Shown here: one piece after another, positions 17,823-27,730 of the stretch
Position numbering within the stretch: the stretch's first letter is position 1
Layout: every line of letters begins with the position of its first letter
Assembly (NCBI GenBank): GCA_030530775.1
Contig: JAUMUG010000009.1
Coordinates: forward strand, 1-64,000
DNA from: Lautropia sp.
GTDB lineage: Bacteria; Pseudomonadota; Gammaproteobacteria; Burkholderiales; Burkholderiaceae_E
Direction of reading: 5' to 3'
DNA: 64,000 nt
The notes under the pieces: model-generated
What the model was told of the DNA's origin: nothing
The model's database searches: none
What the model saw: the letters and a program-made list of their open reading frames with translations, nothing else
Made by a program: the position numbers and the translations under genes

Positions 17823-18539
17823 ATGAGAGCGATGTTGCTGGCAGCCGGCCGCGGTGAACGGATGCGGCCGCTGACCGATGTGCACCCAAAACCCCTGCTC
17901 ATGGCTGGCGGCAAGCCGCTGATCGTCTGGCATCTGGAAAAGCTGGCGGCCGCCGGCTTCCGGGAGGTGGTGATCAACCACGCCTGGCTGGGCGAACAGC
18001 TGCCGGCCACACTGGGCGATGGCAGCCGCTTCGGGTTGCGGCTGCACTACTCGCCCGAAAGCGGCGATGCCCTGGAAACCGCCGGTGGCATCGTGCAGGC
18101 ACTGCCGATGCTGCGCACCCCGGATGCGCCTGACGCCCCCTTTGCCGTGATCAGCAGCGATGTCTGGAGCGATGCCGACTATGCCCGACTGCCGGCCATC
18201 GCCCGGCAACTGCGTGCGGCCGACGCGCTTTGCTGGTGTCTGATGGTGCCCAACCCGGGGCATCATCGGCAAGGAGATTTTCTGCTGGAGGGCGAGCGGC
18301 TGGCGCTGCGGGAAGTGCCCCCGGGAGGACTACCCGCCCTGACCTACACTGGCATCGGTGTCTATACCGCCGCCCTGTTCGACGGCCTGCGGGCCGGCAC
18401 CCGCTCACCGCTGCGTCCATGGCTGGAAGCTGCCATTCGAGCAGGGCGGGCGCTGGGCCACTATCATCGGGGTCTGTGGTTCGATATCGGCACACCACAG
18501 CGGCTGGCCGAACTGGATCGGCGCCTGCGCGACTCCTGA
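17823..18539 (+). CDS. murU: N-acetylmuramate alpha-1-phosphate uridylyltransferase
   Basis: Nucleotidyltransferase that converts MurNAc-1-P plus UTP to UDP-MurNAc, bypassing de novo MurA/MurB synthesis. It has 238 residues. The signature LLAAGRGERMRPLTDVHPKP at the N-terminus binds the nucleotide, and VISSDVWSDADY carries the metal Asp. GDALETAGGIVQALP is the substrate loop typical of MurU. It is paired with amgK in the same operon, and a strong hairpin follows the stop. Confidence 0.92.
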   Translation: MRAMLLAAGRGERMRPLTDVHPKPLLMAGGKPLIVWHLEKLAAAGFREVVINHAWLGEQLPATLGDGSRFGLRLHYSPESGDALETAGGIVQALPMLRTPDAPDAPFAVISSDVWSDADYARLPAIARQLRAADALCWCLMVPNPGHHRQGDFLLEGERLALREVPPGGLPALTYTGIGVYTAALFDGLRAGTRSPLRPWLEAAIRAGRALGHYHRGLWFDIGTPQRLAELDRRLRDS

Positions 18540-18567
18540 GCACGCCGCAGACCCATCCCGAAACGCG

Positions 18568-18594
18568 CAGCGGACCGGACCGTCCGGTCCGCTG
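18568..18594 (+). terminator. 13-bp perfect inverted repeat after murU
   Basis: CAGCGGACCGGAC and GTCCGGTCCGCTG flank a single C, 28 bp after the murU stop. It would give a very stable RNA hairpin. No T-run follows (TAACGCC), so it may terminate with Rho or protect the 3' end. Confidence 0.65.
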
Positions 18595-18681
18595 TAACGC
18601 CAGCCGACCGCAAACGCCGGAAACGGACGCTGCACACCGGGCCGGGCCATGCGGCTCCACGGATGAGCGCACGGCCGTCGG

Positions 18682-19884
18682 ATGCCGACCCGGAGATCAA
18701 CAGCCCCTGCCATGGCCGTCAACGCCTCTACCCCTTCCGCCCCTCCCTTCATCCGCATCGATGGCACCGGCCCGGTCGGGCTGGCCTGTGCGCTCTGGCT
18801 GACACGCGCCGGCGTCCCCCCGACCCAGATCGGGCTGCCGCTGGCCCGGCAAGCGGTCAGCATCCTGCCCGACGCCGGTCCACGCCGGGCCATTGCGCTG
18901 GCCGAAGGCTCCCGCCAGCTGCTGGAACGACTGATTCCGCTGCCACCGTCGGGCCGCATCGGCACGGTCGAGATCTTTCAGCGCGGCACCACCGGCAACA
19001 CCCGGATCGAGTCGCGTGATCTGGGCCTGGGTTCACTGGGTCATGTGGTGGATTGGCAGGCGCTGGTCGGCGCGCTGCACGCAGCGGCCGAACGGCTTCC
19101 CTTTGGCGACCCCACACAGCCTGTTTTCGGAAAGCCGGCCCTGGTGGTGAATGCCGGTGGCATGCCACCGCCCGCACAGCGCACCAAGGACGAGTTCTCC
19201 ATACGTGACACCGGCCAGTCCGGATTGTTGTTCGAGGTGCAGGTCGACAATACCGGCGATACCGCCTTCGAGTGCTTCTGCCCCGAAGGACCTCTGGCCC
19301 TGCTGCCGGCACCGCCCGCCGAAAGTGGAGCCCGCTACACCGTGGTGTGGTGCGGCCCGACGGCACTGAACCAGGAGCGCACCCGATGGCCGGCCGAAAT
19401 GATCGGCCATGCCCTGCGGGAAGCATTGCAGGCGGTGATGGGGGTGCGCCAATGGCACCGCTTCGCGCGCCGCTTCGGTCGGCTGCAAGTCTGTACACCA
19501 GCCGTTTCAGTGCCACTGCCCCGGGTCAGCCGCCGTAAACCGGTGGCCCCCGGTCGGGTCTGGATCGGCAATGCCGCACAGGCACTGCACCCGGTGGCCG
19601 GCCAGGGCCTGAATCTGGGTCTGCGCGATGCTTTCGAGCTGGCGCGCCAGTTGGGCGATGCCTGGGTCGGCCATCGGCAGCCGGCGCTGGATACCGCCGT
19701 ACAACGCTATGCCCGTGCACGCCAGGTCGACCGCCAGCTGACCATCCAATCCACCGATCTGTTTGCCGCCGGCTTCGGCTGGCCGCTGGCCAGCCGGCTG
19801 CAGTCGGTGTTGCTGACCGCCATACATCTGTGCACCCCGCTACGCCGGTCACTCGGCAAAGCGCTGGTCTACGGTCATCGTTAG
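18682..19884 (+). CDS. FAD-dependent hydroxylase, UbiH/UbiF/COQ6 family
   Basis: Flavoprotein monooxygenase of 400 residues, probably hydroxylating the ubiquinone ring precursor. The dinucleotide fold begins RIDGTGPVGLACALWL, a GxGxxG-type loop. The C-terminal FAD ribityl motif is GNAAQALHPVAGQGLNLGL, followed by RDAFELARQL as expected for UbiH/UbiF. The start is uncertain: ATG 18682 and ATG 18712 are both possible and neither has a good ribosome-binding site. It precedes dusB-fis-purH, as often seen in betaproteobacteria, after a 333-bp gap. Which ring position it acts on cannot be told. Confidence 0.85.
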   Translation: MPTRRSTAPAMAVNASTPSAPPFIRIDGTGPVGLACALWLTRAGVPPTQIGLPLARQAVSILPDAGPRRAIALAEGSRQLLERLIPLPPSGRIGTVEIFQRGTTGNTRIESRDLGLGSLGHVVDWQALVGALHAAAERLPFGDPTQPVFGKPALVVNAGGMPPPAQRTKDEFSIRDTGQSGLLFEVQVDNTGDTAFECFCPEGPLALLPAPPAESGARYTVVWCGPTALNQERTRWPAEMIGHALREALQAVMGVRQWHRFARRFGRLQVCTPAVSVPLPRVSRRKPVAPGRVWIGNAAQALHPVAGQGLNLGLRDAFELARQLGDAWVGHRQPALDTAVQRYARARQVDRQLTIQSTDLFAAGFGWPLASRLQSVLLTAIHLCTPLRRSLGKALVYGHR

Positions 19885-20217
19885 GCGTCCGGATCGATCG
19901 TCGGTCGGCGACCTTCCCATAGCCCGGGCGGGAACCGAGGGATCCGGTCGCTGTCGCCTGACGGCAACGACGCTCCCGTAAAAGCCGATACGCCCCCATC
20001 CTGCCAGATACTGGGCACAAGGCGCCGACCACGCCACCGTCGGCCGATCATACGGGACTCCGATCCTGAATATCCCGATCAAAGAAAGGGTTAGAATCCC
20101 GAAACCCCCGGTCACGGCGCAAACAGCCTGTCGCCAGGCGTTTTACCCCGCAGCCCCTCATCCGGGTCCTTCCGCCGTTCATCGTTCGCACCACGCGGTT
20201 GCGTTCATTCTTTCGCA
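19885..20217. other. intergenic region upstream of dusB-fis
   Basis: 333 bp with no gene. A TAGAAT element (20092-20097) could be the -10 of the dusB-fis promoter, but I see no good -35. Nothing else identifiable. Confidence 0.4.
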
Positions 20218-21288
20218 ATGCATTCGACTCCGTCCCGCCCCACGCCCAGGCAGTCCACCGCGCTGAAGATCGGTCCGTTCCAGCTCTCGCACCGGGCGCT
20301 GGTCGCACCCATGGCCGGGGTGACCGACCGCCCCTATCGGCAACTGTGCAAGCGGCTGGGTGCCGGCTATGCGGTTTCGGAAATGGCGGCCTCGAACCCC
20401 CGGCTCTGGAACAGCGTCAAGACGGCTCGACGGATCGACCACACCGGAGAAATCGAACCCAAGGCCGTGCAGATCGCCGGGGCCGACCCCGAAACGATGG
20501 CCGAAGCGGCCCGCTTCAATGTCGACCGTGGTGCGCAAATCATCGATATCAACATGGGCTGCCCGGTCAAGAAGGTCTGCAATGTCCTGGCCGGTTCGGC
20601 ATTGATGGGCAACGAAACGCTGGCGATCGAGATCATCGAGGCGGTGGTCTCGGCCGTGGACGTGCCTGTCACAGTCAAGATGCGCACCGGCGTCGATCCC
20701 GAACGTCGCAACGCCGTGCGGCTGGCCCGGGCGGCGGAATCGGCGGGTGCCGCGATGATCACGGTGCACGGCCGCAGCCGTGCCTGCCGCTATCATGGCC
20801 CGGTCGATTACCAGACCATTGCCGAGGTGAAGGCAGCCGTCAAAGTGCCGGTGGTGGCCAACGGCGATATCGATTCACCCGAAAAGGCGCTGACGGTCCT
20901 GAAGCAGACCGGTGCCGATGCCGTCATGATCGGCCGCGCCGCCCAGGGCCGGCCGTGGATCTTTCGCGAGATCGATCATTATCTGGAAACGGGCGAGCAC
21001 CTGCCCGCGCCCACCTGGCGCGAAGTGCGTGACGTGCTGATCGAGCATCTGCAGGATCACTACCGTTTCTATGGGGAATTCATCGGTGTCCGTTCGGCCC
21101 GCAAGCACATCGGCTGGTATGTCGAAGGTCTGGCGAGTGCATCGGCCGATGACGACACCGAGGCGCTGCGTCGCGCCATCAACCAGAGCGAGAACGCCGA
21201 CGACCAGGTGCGTCTGCTCGAACGCTACTTCGCCGATCGCGCGCCATGGCTGGATAGCGGCATCGACTCGGGAGGATACCAACGATGA
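20218..21288 (+). CDS. dusB: tRNA-dihydrouridine synthase B
   Basis: FMN enzyme that reduces specific uridines of tRNA D-loops. It has 356 residues. Conserved blocks: LVAPMAGVTDRPYR near the N-terminus, DINMGCPVKKVCN with the catalytic Cys, VTVKMRTGVD, ITVHGRSRACRY, VVANGDIDSP and GADAVMIGRAAQGRPWIF for FMN phosphate. The stop overlaps the fis start as ATGA (21285-21288), the classical dusB-fis operon. The growth-phase-responsive promoter of fis would be upstream of this gene. Confidence 0.96.
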   Translation: MHSTPSRPTPRQSTALKIGPFQLSHRALVAPMAGVTDRPYRQLCKRLGAGYAVSEMAASNPRLWNSVKTARRIDHTGEIEPKAVQIAGADPETMAEAARFNVDRGAQIIDINMGCPVKKVCNVLAGSALMGNETLAIEIIEAVVSAVDVPVTVKMRTGVDPERRNAVRLARAAESAGAAMITVHGRSRACRYHGPVDYQTIAEVKAAVKVPVVANGDIDSPEKALTVLKQTGADAVMIGRAAQGRPWIFREIDHYLETGEHLPAPTWREVRDVLIEHLQDHYRFYGEFIGVRSARKHIGWYVEGLASASADDDTEALRRAINQSENADDQVRLLERYFADRAPWLDSGIDSGGYQR

Positions 21289-21545
21289 CAAAACCCTCGA
21301 TGACCATTCAGGAAGCCGTCACCAGCAACCTGGAAAAGTATTTTCAGGATCTGGGTAATACCCAGCCTGGTCTGATCTATGACATGGTGCTGTCGGCCGT
21401 CGAAAAACCGATGCTGGAAGTCGTGATGAAACATGCCGATGGCAACCAGCTGCGCGCATCCGCGATGCTGGGCATCAACCGCAACACACTTCGCAAGAAA
21501 CTGACGGCCTACGGCCTGCTCAATGCCCATCAGGGAGGTCACTGA
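21285..21545 (+). CDS. fis: nucleoid protein Fis
   Basis: Small DNA-bending nucleoid protein and transcription factor of 86 residues. The C-terminal helix-turn-helix is clear ([20 protein letters not shown], followed by RKKL). The start ATG overlaps the dusB stop, so it is translationally coupled. A GGAGG at the very end of fis serves purH. It is shorter than E. coli Fis (98 aa) at the N-terminus, as in other betaproteobacteria. Confidence 0.95.
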   Translation: MTKPSMTIQEAVTSNLEKYFQDLGNTQPGLIYDMVLSAVEKPMLEVVMKHADGNQLRASAMLGINRNTLRKKLTAYGLLNAHQGGH

Positions 21546-21549
21546 TCTC

Positions 21550-23160
21550 ATGTCCATCCAATTCCATGCCAGCGGTGTCGACAAACCCGCCGACCTGCCA
21601 CCCACACCCGTCGTCCGCGCGCTGCTCAGCGTCTTCGACAAGACCGGGGTTCTGGAATTTGCCAAGGGTCTGCACGCACTCGGTGTCGAAATCCTGTCCA
21701 CCGGCGGCACGGCCAGGATGCTGAGCGAAGCCGGCGTACCGGTGGTCGAGGTCTCGGATTACACCGGTTTTCCGGAAATGCTCGACGGCCGCGTCAAGAC
21801 ACTGCATCCGAAGGTACATGGCGGTCTGTTGGCCCGCCGCGACTTGAAGACGCACATGGACGCCATCGACCAGCATGACATCGGCCGGATCGATCTGCTG
21901 GCCGTCAACCTCTACCCCTTCCAGCAGACCGTGGCCAGGCCCGGCACCACACTGGACGAAGCGATCGAGAACATCGACATCGGCGGTCCGGCCATGCTGC
22001 GCGCGGCAGCCAAGAATCTCGCCGGCGTGACCGTCATCGTCGATCCGGGCGATTATGCCAAGGTGCTGGCCCTGCTGCAGACCCAGCAGGCCGTCGATGG
22101 CCCGACCCGCTTCGGTCTGGCCGTCAAAGCCTATGCACACACCGCACAGTACGACGGTGCGGTAGCCAACTACCTGTCCACCATTCAGAACGACGGCAAC
22201 AGAACCGAGCTGCCCGCTACGCTGACGCTGCAGTTCGAACGGGTGCAGCCGATGCGCTATGGCGAGAACCCGCATCAATTCGCCGCCTTCTACCGCGATC
22301 TGCAGCCAGCGGCCGGGTCGCTCGCCACCTATCGCCAGCATCAGGGCAAGGAACTCTCCTACAACAACATCGCCGATGCCGATGCCGCGTGGGAGTGTGT
22401 CAAAACCTTTGAAGCACCGGCCTGCGTCATCATCAAGCACGCCAACCCCTGCGGCGTGGCCGTCGGCGCCTCGACGCTGGAGGCTTACCAGCTCGCCTTC
22501 GCCACCGATACCACCTCTGCCTTCGGCGGCATCATCGCCTTCAACCGGCCGGTGGACGGGGCCACGGCCGAAGCCGTCTCGAAACAGTTCGTCGAAGTGC
22601 TGCTGGCCCCCGGCTTCACCGACGAGGCGCTGGCCGTGATGAAAGCCAAGCAGAACGTGCGCCTGCTGGAAGTGCCGCTGGCCACCGACAGCAACCGGTT
22701 CGACCTGAAGCGCGTCGGCGGCGGCCTGTTGGTGCAGAGCCCGGACGAGCACCGGCTCGATGCCGGCACACTGCGCGTCGTCACCAAGAAACAGCCGACC
22801 GAACAGGAACTGGCCGATCTGCTGTTTGCCTGGCGCGTCTGCCACTACGTCAAGTCCAACGCCATCGTCTATTGCCGCAACGGTCAGACACTGGGTATCG
22901 GCGCCGGTCAGATGAGCCGAGTCGATTCGGCCCGGATCGCCTCGATCAAGGCCGAGAACGCCGGCCTGGACCTGAAAGGTTCGGTCGTGGCCTCGGACGC
23001 CTTCTTCCCGTTCCGCGACGGGCTGGACGTGGTGATCGATGGTGGCGCCACTGCCGTCATCCAACCCGGAGGCTCGGTGCGCGATGACGAGGTGATCGCT
23101 GCTGCCGACGAGCGCGGGGTCTGCATGGTCTTCACCGGCGTGCGTCATTTCCGTCACTGA
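21550..23160 (+). CDS. purH: bifunctional AICAR transformylase / IMP cyclohydrolase
   Basis: Performs the last two steps of de novo IMP synthesis. It has 536 residues. The N-terminal cyclohydrolase (MGS-like) domain is seen in [18 protein letters not shown] and [14 protein letters not shown]. The C-terminal transformylase carries the catalytic [11 protein letters not shown] and the terminal GDGSV-like block [17 protein letters not shown] start at ATG 21550, 11 bp after GGAGG inside the end of fis; a longer frame overlaps fis. It follows fis by 4 bp in the dusB-fis-purH operon. Confidence 0.97.
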   Translation: MSIQFHASGVDKPADLPPTPVVRALLSVFDKTGVLEFAKGLHALGVEILSTGGTARMLSEAGVPVVEVSDYTGFPEMLDGRVKTLHPKVHGGLLARRDLKTHMDAIDQHDIGRIDLLAVNLYPFQQTVARPGTTLDEAIENIDIGGPAMLRAAAKNLAGVTVIVDPGDYAKVLALLQTQQAVDGPTRFGLAVKAYAHTAQYDGAVANYLSTIQNDGNRTELPATLTLQFERVQPMRYGENPHQFAAFYRDLQPAAGSLATYRQHQGKELSYNNIADADAAWECVKTFEAPACVIIKHANPCGVAVGASTLEAYQLAFATDTTSAFGGIIAFNRPVDGATAEAVSKQFVEVLLAPGFTDEALAVMKAKQNVRLLEVPLATDSNRFDLKRVGGGLLVQSPDEHRLDAGTLRVVTKKQPTEQELADLLFAWRVCHYVKSNAIVYCRNGQTLGIGAGQMSRVDSARIASIKAENAGLDLKGSVVASDAFFPFRDGLDVVIDGGATAVIQPGGSVRDDEVIAAADERGVCMVFTGVRHFRH

Positions 23161-23285
23161 CCGCCTCGCCGCACCGATGTGGCGGACGGTGCAGAGCCGC
23201 CCGCCCCCGTGGCGGTACTGTCCCGACGTTACCACCATCCCCCCAGGCGCCGGGGCCGGCATCGTCACCTGCACTCAGATTTTTC

Positions 23286-23798
23286 ATGCGTATTCTCGGT
23301 ATCGACCCCGGCCTGCGCGTCACGGGCTTCGGGCTCATCGACACCCGTGGTGACGCGATGCGTTACGTCACGAGCGGCGTCATCCGCTCTGGCGAAGGCA
23401 AGCTGCCCGAACGGATCGGTCGACTTCATGCCGGCATCGTCGAGCTGATCCACGAGTTCAAGCCGACCGTAGCCGTCTGCGAGATCGTCTTCGTCAACGT
23501 CAACCCCAAGTCGACGCTGATGCTGGGCCAGGCCCGGGGCGCCTGCCTGGGGGCACTGGTCAGCCAATCCGTGCCCGTCTACGAGTACACCGCACTTCAG
23601 GTGAAGCAAGCCGTGGTCGGCTACGGCCGTGCCACCAAGGAGCAGGTGCAGGAAATGGTCAAACGTCTGCTGACGCTCCCCGGCCTGCCTTCGGCCGACG
23701 CCGCCGATGCCCTGGCCTGCGCCATCTGCCACACCCATGGCGGTCCGGTGATCGGCAGCCTCGGACGCAGCCTGCGCAGCGGGCGGGTGGTTGGGTGA
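23286..23798 (+). CDS. ruvC: Holliday junction resolvase RuvC
   Basis: Endonuclease that resolves Holliday junctions together with RuvAB. It is 170 residues. All four catalytic acidic residues are in canonical places: Asp7 ([14 protein letters not shown]), Glu66 (VCEIVFV), Asp138 and Asp141 ([11 protein letters not shown]). It follows purH by 125 bp and is separated from ruvA by 364 bp, so it may be expressed from the upstream operon or its own promoter. Confidence 0.97.
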   Translation: MRILGIDPGLRVTGFGLIDTRGDAMRYVTSGVIRSGEGKLPERIGRLHAGIVELIHEFKPTVAVCEIVFVNVNPKSTLMLGQARGACLGALVSQSVPVYEYTALQVKQAVVGYGRATKEQVQEMVKRLLTLPGLPSADAADALACAICHTHGGPVIGSLGRSLRSGRVVG

Positions 23799-24162
23799 AT
23801 CAGCCACCCGTCATACATCGTCTATAGAACCCTGCCGATCACACGCTTTCGCGCCAATCGCTCATACCCCGCCCGTCTGCGCCGCCCCGATGCTCTGGTC
23901 CATGGGAGATACTGCACGGGGCATCTCCACTGTGATGGAAAGGGGAAATTACAACTTTGGACCAACCAAACCGCAGTCATGCGTTGTGCGCTGCGTGCAG
24001 CCGGAGTAGATTACTGATCATTCAGCCAGTCTTTGCGCTCCCGCCACTATCTGGCGCCCCGAGCGCGTTCAGGCCGCTCGCCGGCCGACGCCCCGGCCTG
24101 CTGGCCTGCACGCACGGGCGGCAGGCCCGTGCCACCGCCCTTTTTCAGGAGCTTCCCCCCGC
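23799..24162. other. ruvC-ruvA intergenic region
   Basis: 364 bp without a gene. An AT-richer section around 23930-24020 could contain a ruvA promoter. GGAGAT...ATCTCC near 23903-23925 is a weak inverted repeat. I see no LexA box of the CTGT-N8-ACAG type. Confidence 0.4.
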
Positions 24163-24750
24163 ATGATCGGCCGCATCCATGGCATCCTGCTCACGAAGAA
24201 CCCGCCGGACATCCTCGTCGATGTCCAGGGTGTCGGCTATGAAATCGCCGTGCCGATGAGCACGCTGTACGAACTACCACCGTGCGGCCAGCCCGTCACG
24301 CTGCACACGCATCTGGTCGTTCGGGAAGATGCCCAGCTGCTCTACGGCTTTCATGCGGAGCCCGAGCGGACCGCCTTCCGCGCGCTGATCAAGATCACCG
24401 GCATCGGCCCGCGCATGGCGCTCGCCGTGCTGTCCGGCATGACGGTCGACGAGCTGAGCCGTGCCGTGGCCGAACAGGAAACCGGCCGTATCACCCGCGT
24501 GCCCGGCATCGGCAAGAAAACGGCCGAACGGCTGCTTCTCGAACTGAAAGGCAAACTGGCTCCGGTGCTCACCCCCGATGGCACGCTGGCGTTCGGGCAA
24601 ACCGATTCCGGCGACGACATCCTTCGTGCGCTGCTCGCGCTCGGCTACTCCGAGAAGGAGTCCGCCGCAGCCATCGGCAAGCTGCCGGCCGACATCTCCG
24701 TCAATGACGGTATCCGGCAAGCGCTGAAGCAGCTCGGCCGCCAGGGCTAG
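24163..24750 (+). CDS. ruvA: Holliday junction branch-migration protein RuvA
   Basis: Tetrameric junction-binding subunit, 195 residues. Start [20 protein letters not shown] is the typical N-terminal OB domain. Two helix-hairpin-helix motifs follow ([17 protein letters not shown] and [20 protein letters not shown]). The C-terminal domain III ([19 protein letters not shown]) contacts RuvB. It lies 120 bp upstream of ruvB. Confidence 0.97.
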   Translation: MIGRIHGILLTKNPPDILVDVQGVGYEIAVPMSTLYELPPCGQPVTLHTHLVVREDAQLLYGFHAEPERTAFRALIKITGIGPRMALAVLSGMTVDELSRAVAEQETGRITRVPGIGKKTAERLLLELKGKLAPVLTPDGTLAFGQTDSGDDILRALLALGYSEKESAAAIGKLPADISVNDGIRQALKQLGRQG

Positions 24751-24797
24751 AACATGAACCAGTCGATGGGCCGTGCGTCGCTCCGCTCACGCGTATG

Positions 24798-24819
24798 ATG
24801 TACCGGTTATGTACCGGTT
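24798..24819. repeat. tandem 11-bp repeat before ruvB
   Basis: ATGTACCGGTT occurs twice in direct succession (24798-24808 and 24809-24819), about 50 bp upstream of ruvB. The 11-bp period puts both copies on the same DNA face, as for a regulator site. No known operator is matched. Confidence 0.4.
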
Positions 24820-24870
24820 CGTCCCTGCACTGGCCCCAAAACCAGCCCCCAACCGAATCCCCCATCCCTC

Positions 24871-25896
24871 ATGGCCATCGAACACGACCGACTGATCGAC
24901 GCAGCTCCCGCCTCCCTCACCGAGGAAGTGCTGGAAAAAGCGCTGCGCCCCCGTCGTCTGGCCGATTACGTCGGCCAACGCAAGATTCGCCAGCAGCTCG
25001 ATATCTTCATCGAGGCCAGCCGCCGCCGGCAGGAAGCGCTCGATCATGTGCTGTTGTTCGGCCCTCCCGGCCTGGGCAAGACGACGCTGGCGCACATCAT
25101 CGCCGCCGAGATGGGCGTGAACCTGAAACAGAGTTCCGGCCCGGTGCTGGAGCGTCCCGGCGATCTGGCGGCGCTGCTGACCGGACTGGACCGCAACGAT
25201 GTGCTGTTCATCGACGAGATCCACCGGCTGTCGCCAGTCGTCGAAGAAATCCTGTACCCGGCGCTGGAAGACTTCCAGATCGACATCATGATCGGCGAAG
25301 GCCCGGCTGCCCGCTCGATCAAGCTCGACATCGCCCCCTTCACCCTGGTGGGCGCCACCACCCGCGCCGGCATGCTCAGCAATCCGCTGCGCGACCGCTT
25401 CGGCATCGTCTCGCGGCTGGAGTTCTACGAGATCGACGAACTGCAGCACATCGTGGCTCGCTCGGCCAAACTGCTGGGCGCCGACATCGCCGAAGACGGC
25501 GCCAACGAGATCGCCCGCCGCTCGCGCGGCACACCGCGCATCGCCAACCGGCTGCTGCGCCGGGTGCGTGACTATGCCGACATCAAGGCCGATGGCCGGA
25601 TCACGGGTCCGGTCGCAGACGATGCGCTGAGTATGCTCGATGTCGATGCCATCGGCCTGGACATCATGGACCGCAAGTTGCTGCAGGCCATCATCGAGCG
25701 CTTTGCCGGCGGTCCGGTCGGGCTGGACAACATCGCAGCAGCCATCGGCGAGGTGCGCGACACCATCGAGGATGTCATCGAACCCTATCTGATCCAACAG
25801 GGTCTGCTGCAGCGTACCCCACGCGGCCGGGTCGTCACTCCGTCCACCTGGCAACATTTCGGGCTGCCGGTTCCCGAACACCATCAGGACATCTGA
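24871..25896 (+). CDS. ruvB: Holliday junction branch-migration helicase RuvB
   Basis: AAA+ motor that drives branch migration on RuvA-bound junctions, 341 residues. Walker A is GPPGLGKT (64-71), Walker B is [11 protein letters not shown], sensor 1 is LVGATTRAG and the arginine finger lies in NPLRDRFGI. The winged-helix C-terminal domain is [14 protein letters not shown] through TPRGRVVTP. Length and order of motifs are canonical. Confidence 0.98.
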   Translation: MAIEHDRLIDAAPASLTEEVLEKALRPRRLADYVGQRKIRQQLDIFIEASRRRQEALDHVLLFGPPGLGKTTLAHIIAAEMGVNLKQSSGPVLERPGDLAALLTGLDRNDVLFIDEIHRLSPVVEEILYPALEDFQIDIMIGEGPAARSIKLDIAPFTLVGATTRAGMLSNPLRDRFGIVSRLEFYEIDELQHIVARSAKLLGADIAEDGANEIARRSRGTPRIANRLLRRVRDYADIKADGRITGPVADDALSMLDVDAIGLDIMDRKLLQAIIERFAGGPVGLDNIAAAIGEVRDTIEDVIEPYLIQQGLLQRTPRGRVVTPSTWQHFGLPVPEHHQDI

Positions 25897-25949
25897 AAAA
25901 GCCTCCGACGTGGCGTCAGGCCCGCAAATCCGGACAGAAGCGCCGATCT

Positions 25950-25980
25950 TTGCACGCCCGACCGGCAGCATGGTTAAAAT
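25950..25980 (+). promoter_or_regulatory. candidate promoter for the tol-pal operon
   Basis: TTGCAC (25950-25955) is followed after 18-19 bp by TTAAAAT (25974-25980). The predicted transcription start falls close to the GTG start of ybgC (25987), which would leave almost no leader. The spacing is slightly long, so this is moderate evidence. Confidence 0.4.
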
Positions 25981-25986
25981 CGCCCG

Positions 25987-26442
25987 GTGAAACAGATCCA
26001 CTCGATCGACGTCCGTATCTATTACGAAGACACGGACGCAGGCGGAATCGTCTACTACGCCAACTATCTGAAGTTCTTTGAACGCTCCCGCAGCGATTGG
26101 CTGCGGGCGTCTGGTATCGACCATCAGCGCCTGGCAGCGCTGGGCCTGGGTCTGGTCGTGCGCAGCTGTTCGATCGACTACCGCCATCCGGCCAAACTCG
26201 ATGATCTGCTGGCCGTGGACACCTGCATCGAAGACCCCCGTCTCGACATCCGCCGCGCTTCGATCCGTCTCAGACATCTGGCTCGGCTGAAGGGCAGCGG
26301 CGACATACTGGCCACCGGACAGGTACGGGTCGCCTGCGTTCGACTGGAAGCAGGCAGGCCCGCCCCGATGCCCGACGATGTCGTGGAGCTGTTGCTGCAA
26401 TCCGCCAACGCGGCCGCCCCATCGACGGCCGGAGCCGGTTAG
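25987..26442 (+). CDS. ybgC: Tol-Pal-associated acyl-CoA thioesterase YbgC
   Basis: Hot-dog-fold thioesterase of 151 residues, the first gene of the tol-pal cluster, acting on acyl-CoA or acyl-ACP in the cytoplasm. The signature YYEDTDAGGIVYYANYLKFF carries the active-site Asp17. It starts with GTG at 25987; no ATG gives a complete N-terminus and no Shine-Dalgarno is visible. The last 20 residues are Ala/Pro-rich. tolQ begins 92 bp downstream. Confidence 0.92.
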   Translation: MKQIHSIDVRIYYEDTDAGGIVYYANYLKFFERSRSDWLRASGIDHQRLAALGLGLVVRSCSIDYRHPAKLDDLLAVDTCIEDPRLDIRRASIRLRHLARLKGSGDILATGQVRVACVRLEAGRPAPMPDDVVELLLQSANAAAPSTAGAG

Positions 26443-26534
26443 CATCGACCCATTCGGCTCTGCCCACGGATGGTGCGCCCTGCCGGACGCTGCCGCCTGC
26501 CTTTCTATTTTTCAGGACCAATCGACAAACCGCG

Positions 26535-27233
<699 letters not shown>

Positions 27234-27238
27234 GCCCT

Positions 27239-27709
27239 ATGCCCACCACCGCCTCACCGCGCCGGCAACGGCGCAGCAAACGACTGGTCAGTGACATCAA
27301 TGTGGTGCCCTACATCGATGTCATGCTGGTGCTGCTGGTGATCTTCATGGTCACGGCACCGTTCGTTCCGACATCCACCATCGACCTGCCCACCGTCGAC
27401 GCCACCCCGAAACAGCCCGAGCCCTATGTCGAGGTTCAGGTGGCCGCCGACGGCCAGGTGATGCTGCGCACCCGCAATCAGAACGATCCGCAGGACATCG
27501 AAGTCAGCCGAGAACAGCTGCCCGGTGAACTGGCCCGGCTGATGCAGTCGCTCACCGAAGGTGGCAAACCGGCACAGCCCGTCGTCATCAGTGGCGACCG
27601 GCAGGTTCGCTATGAAGCGATCCTGGAAGTCATGGGCGATATCAAACAACAGGGCGTCGCCCGAGTCGGCCTGATGGTCAAGCCACGGGCGGCCGGCAAC
27701 GCCTCCTGA
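27239..27709 (+). CDS. tolR: Tol-Pal system protein TolR
   Basis: ExbD/TolR family protein, 156 residues, with one transmembrane helix (about 22-42) bearing the essential Asp27 in [18 protein letters not shown] and a periplasmic domain. It partners TolQ in using the proton gradient. It lies between tolQ (5 bp) and tolA (21 bp) in the operon. Confidence 0.96.
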   Translation: MPTTASPRRQRRSKRLVSDINVVPYIDVMLVLLVIFMVTAPFVPTSTIDLPTVDATPKQPEPYVEVQVAADGQVMLRTRNQNDPQDIEVSREQLPGELARLMQSLTEGGKPAQPVVISGDRQVRYEAILEVMGDIKQQGVARVGLMVKPRAAGNAS

Positions 27710-27730
27710 TTCCGGACCGGCTTTCAACGC

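Noticed and set aside
23903-23925. GGAGAT...ATCTCC dyad in the ruvC-ruvA gap as an SOS box
   Set aside because: It does not match the CTGT-N8-ACAG LexA pattern and the arms are only six bases.
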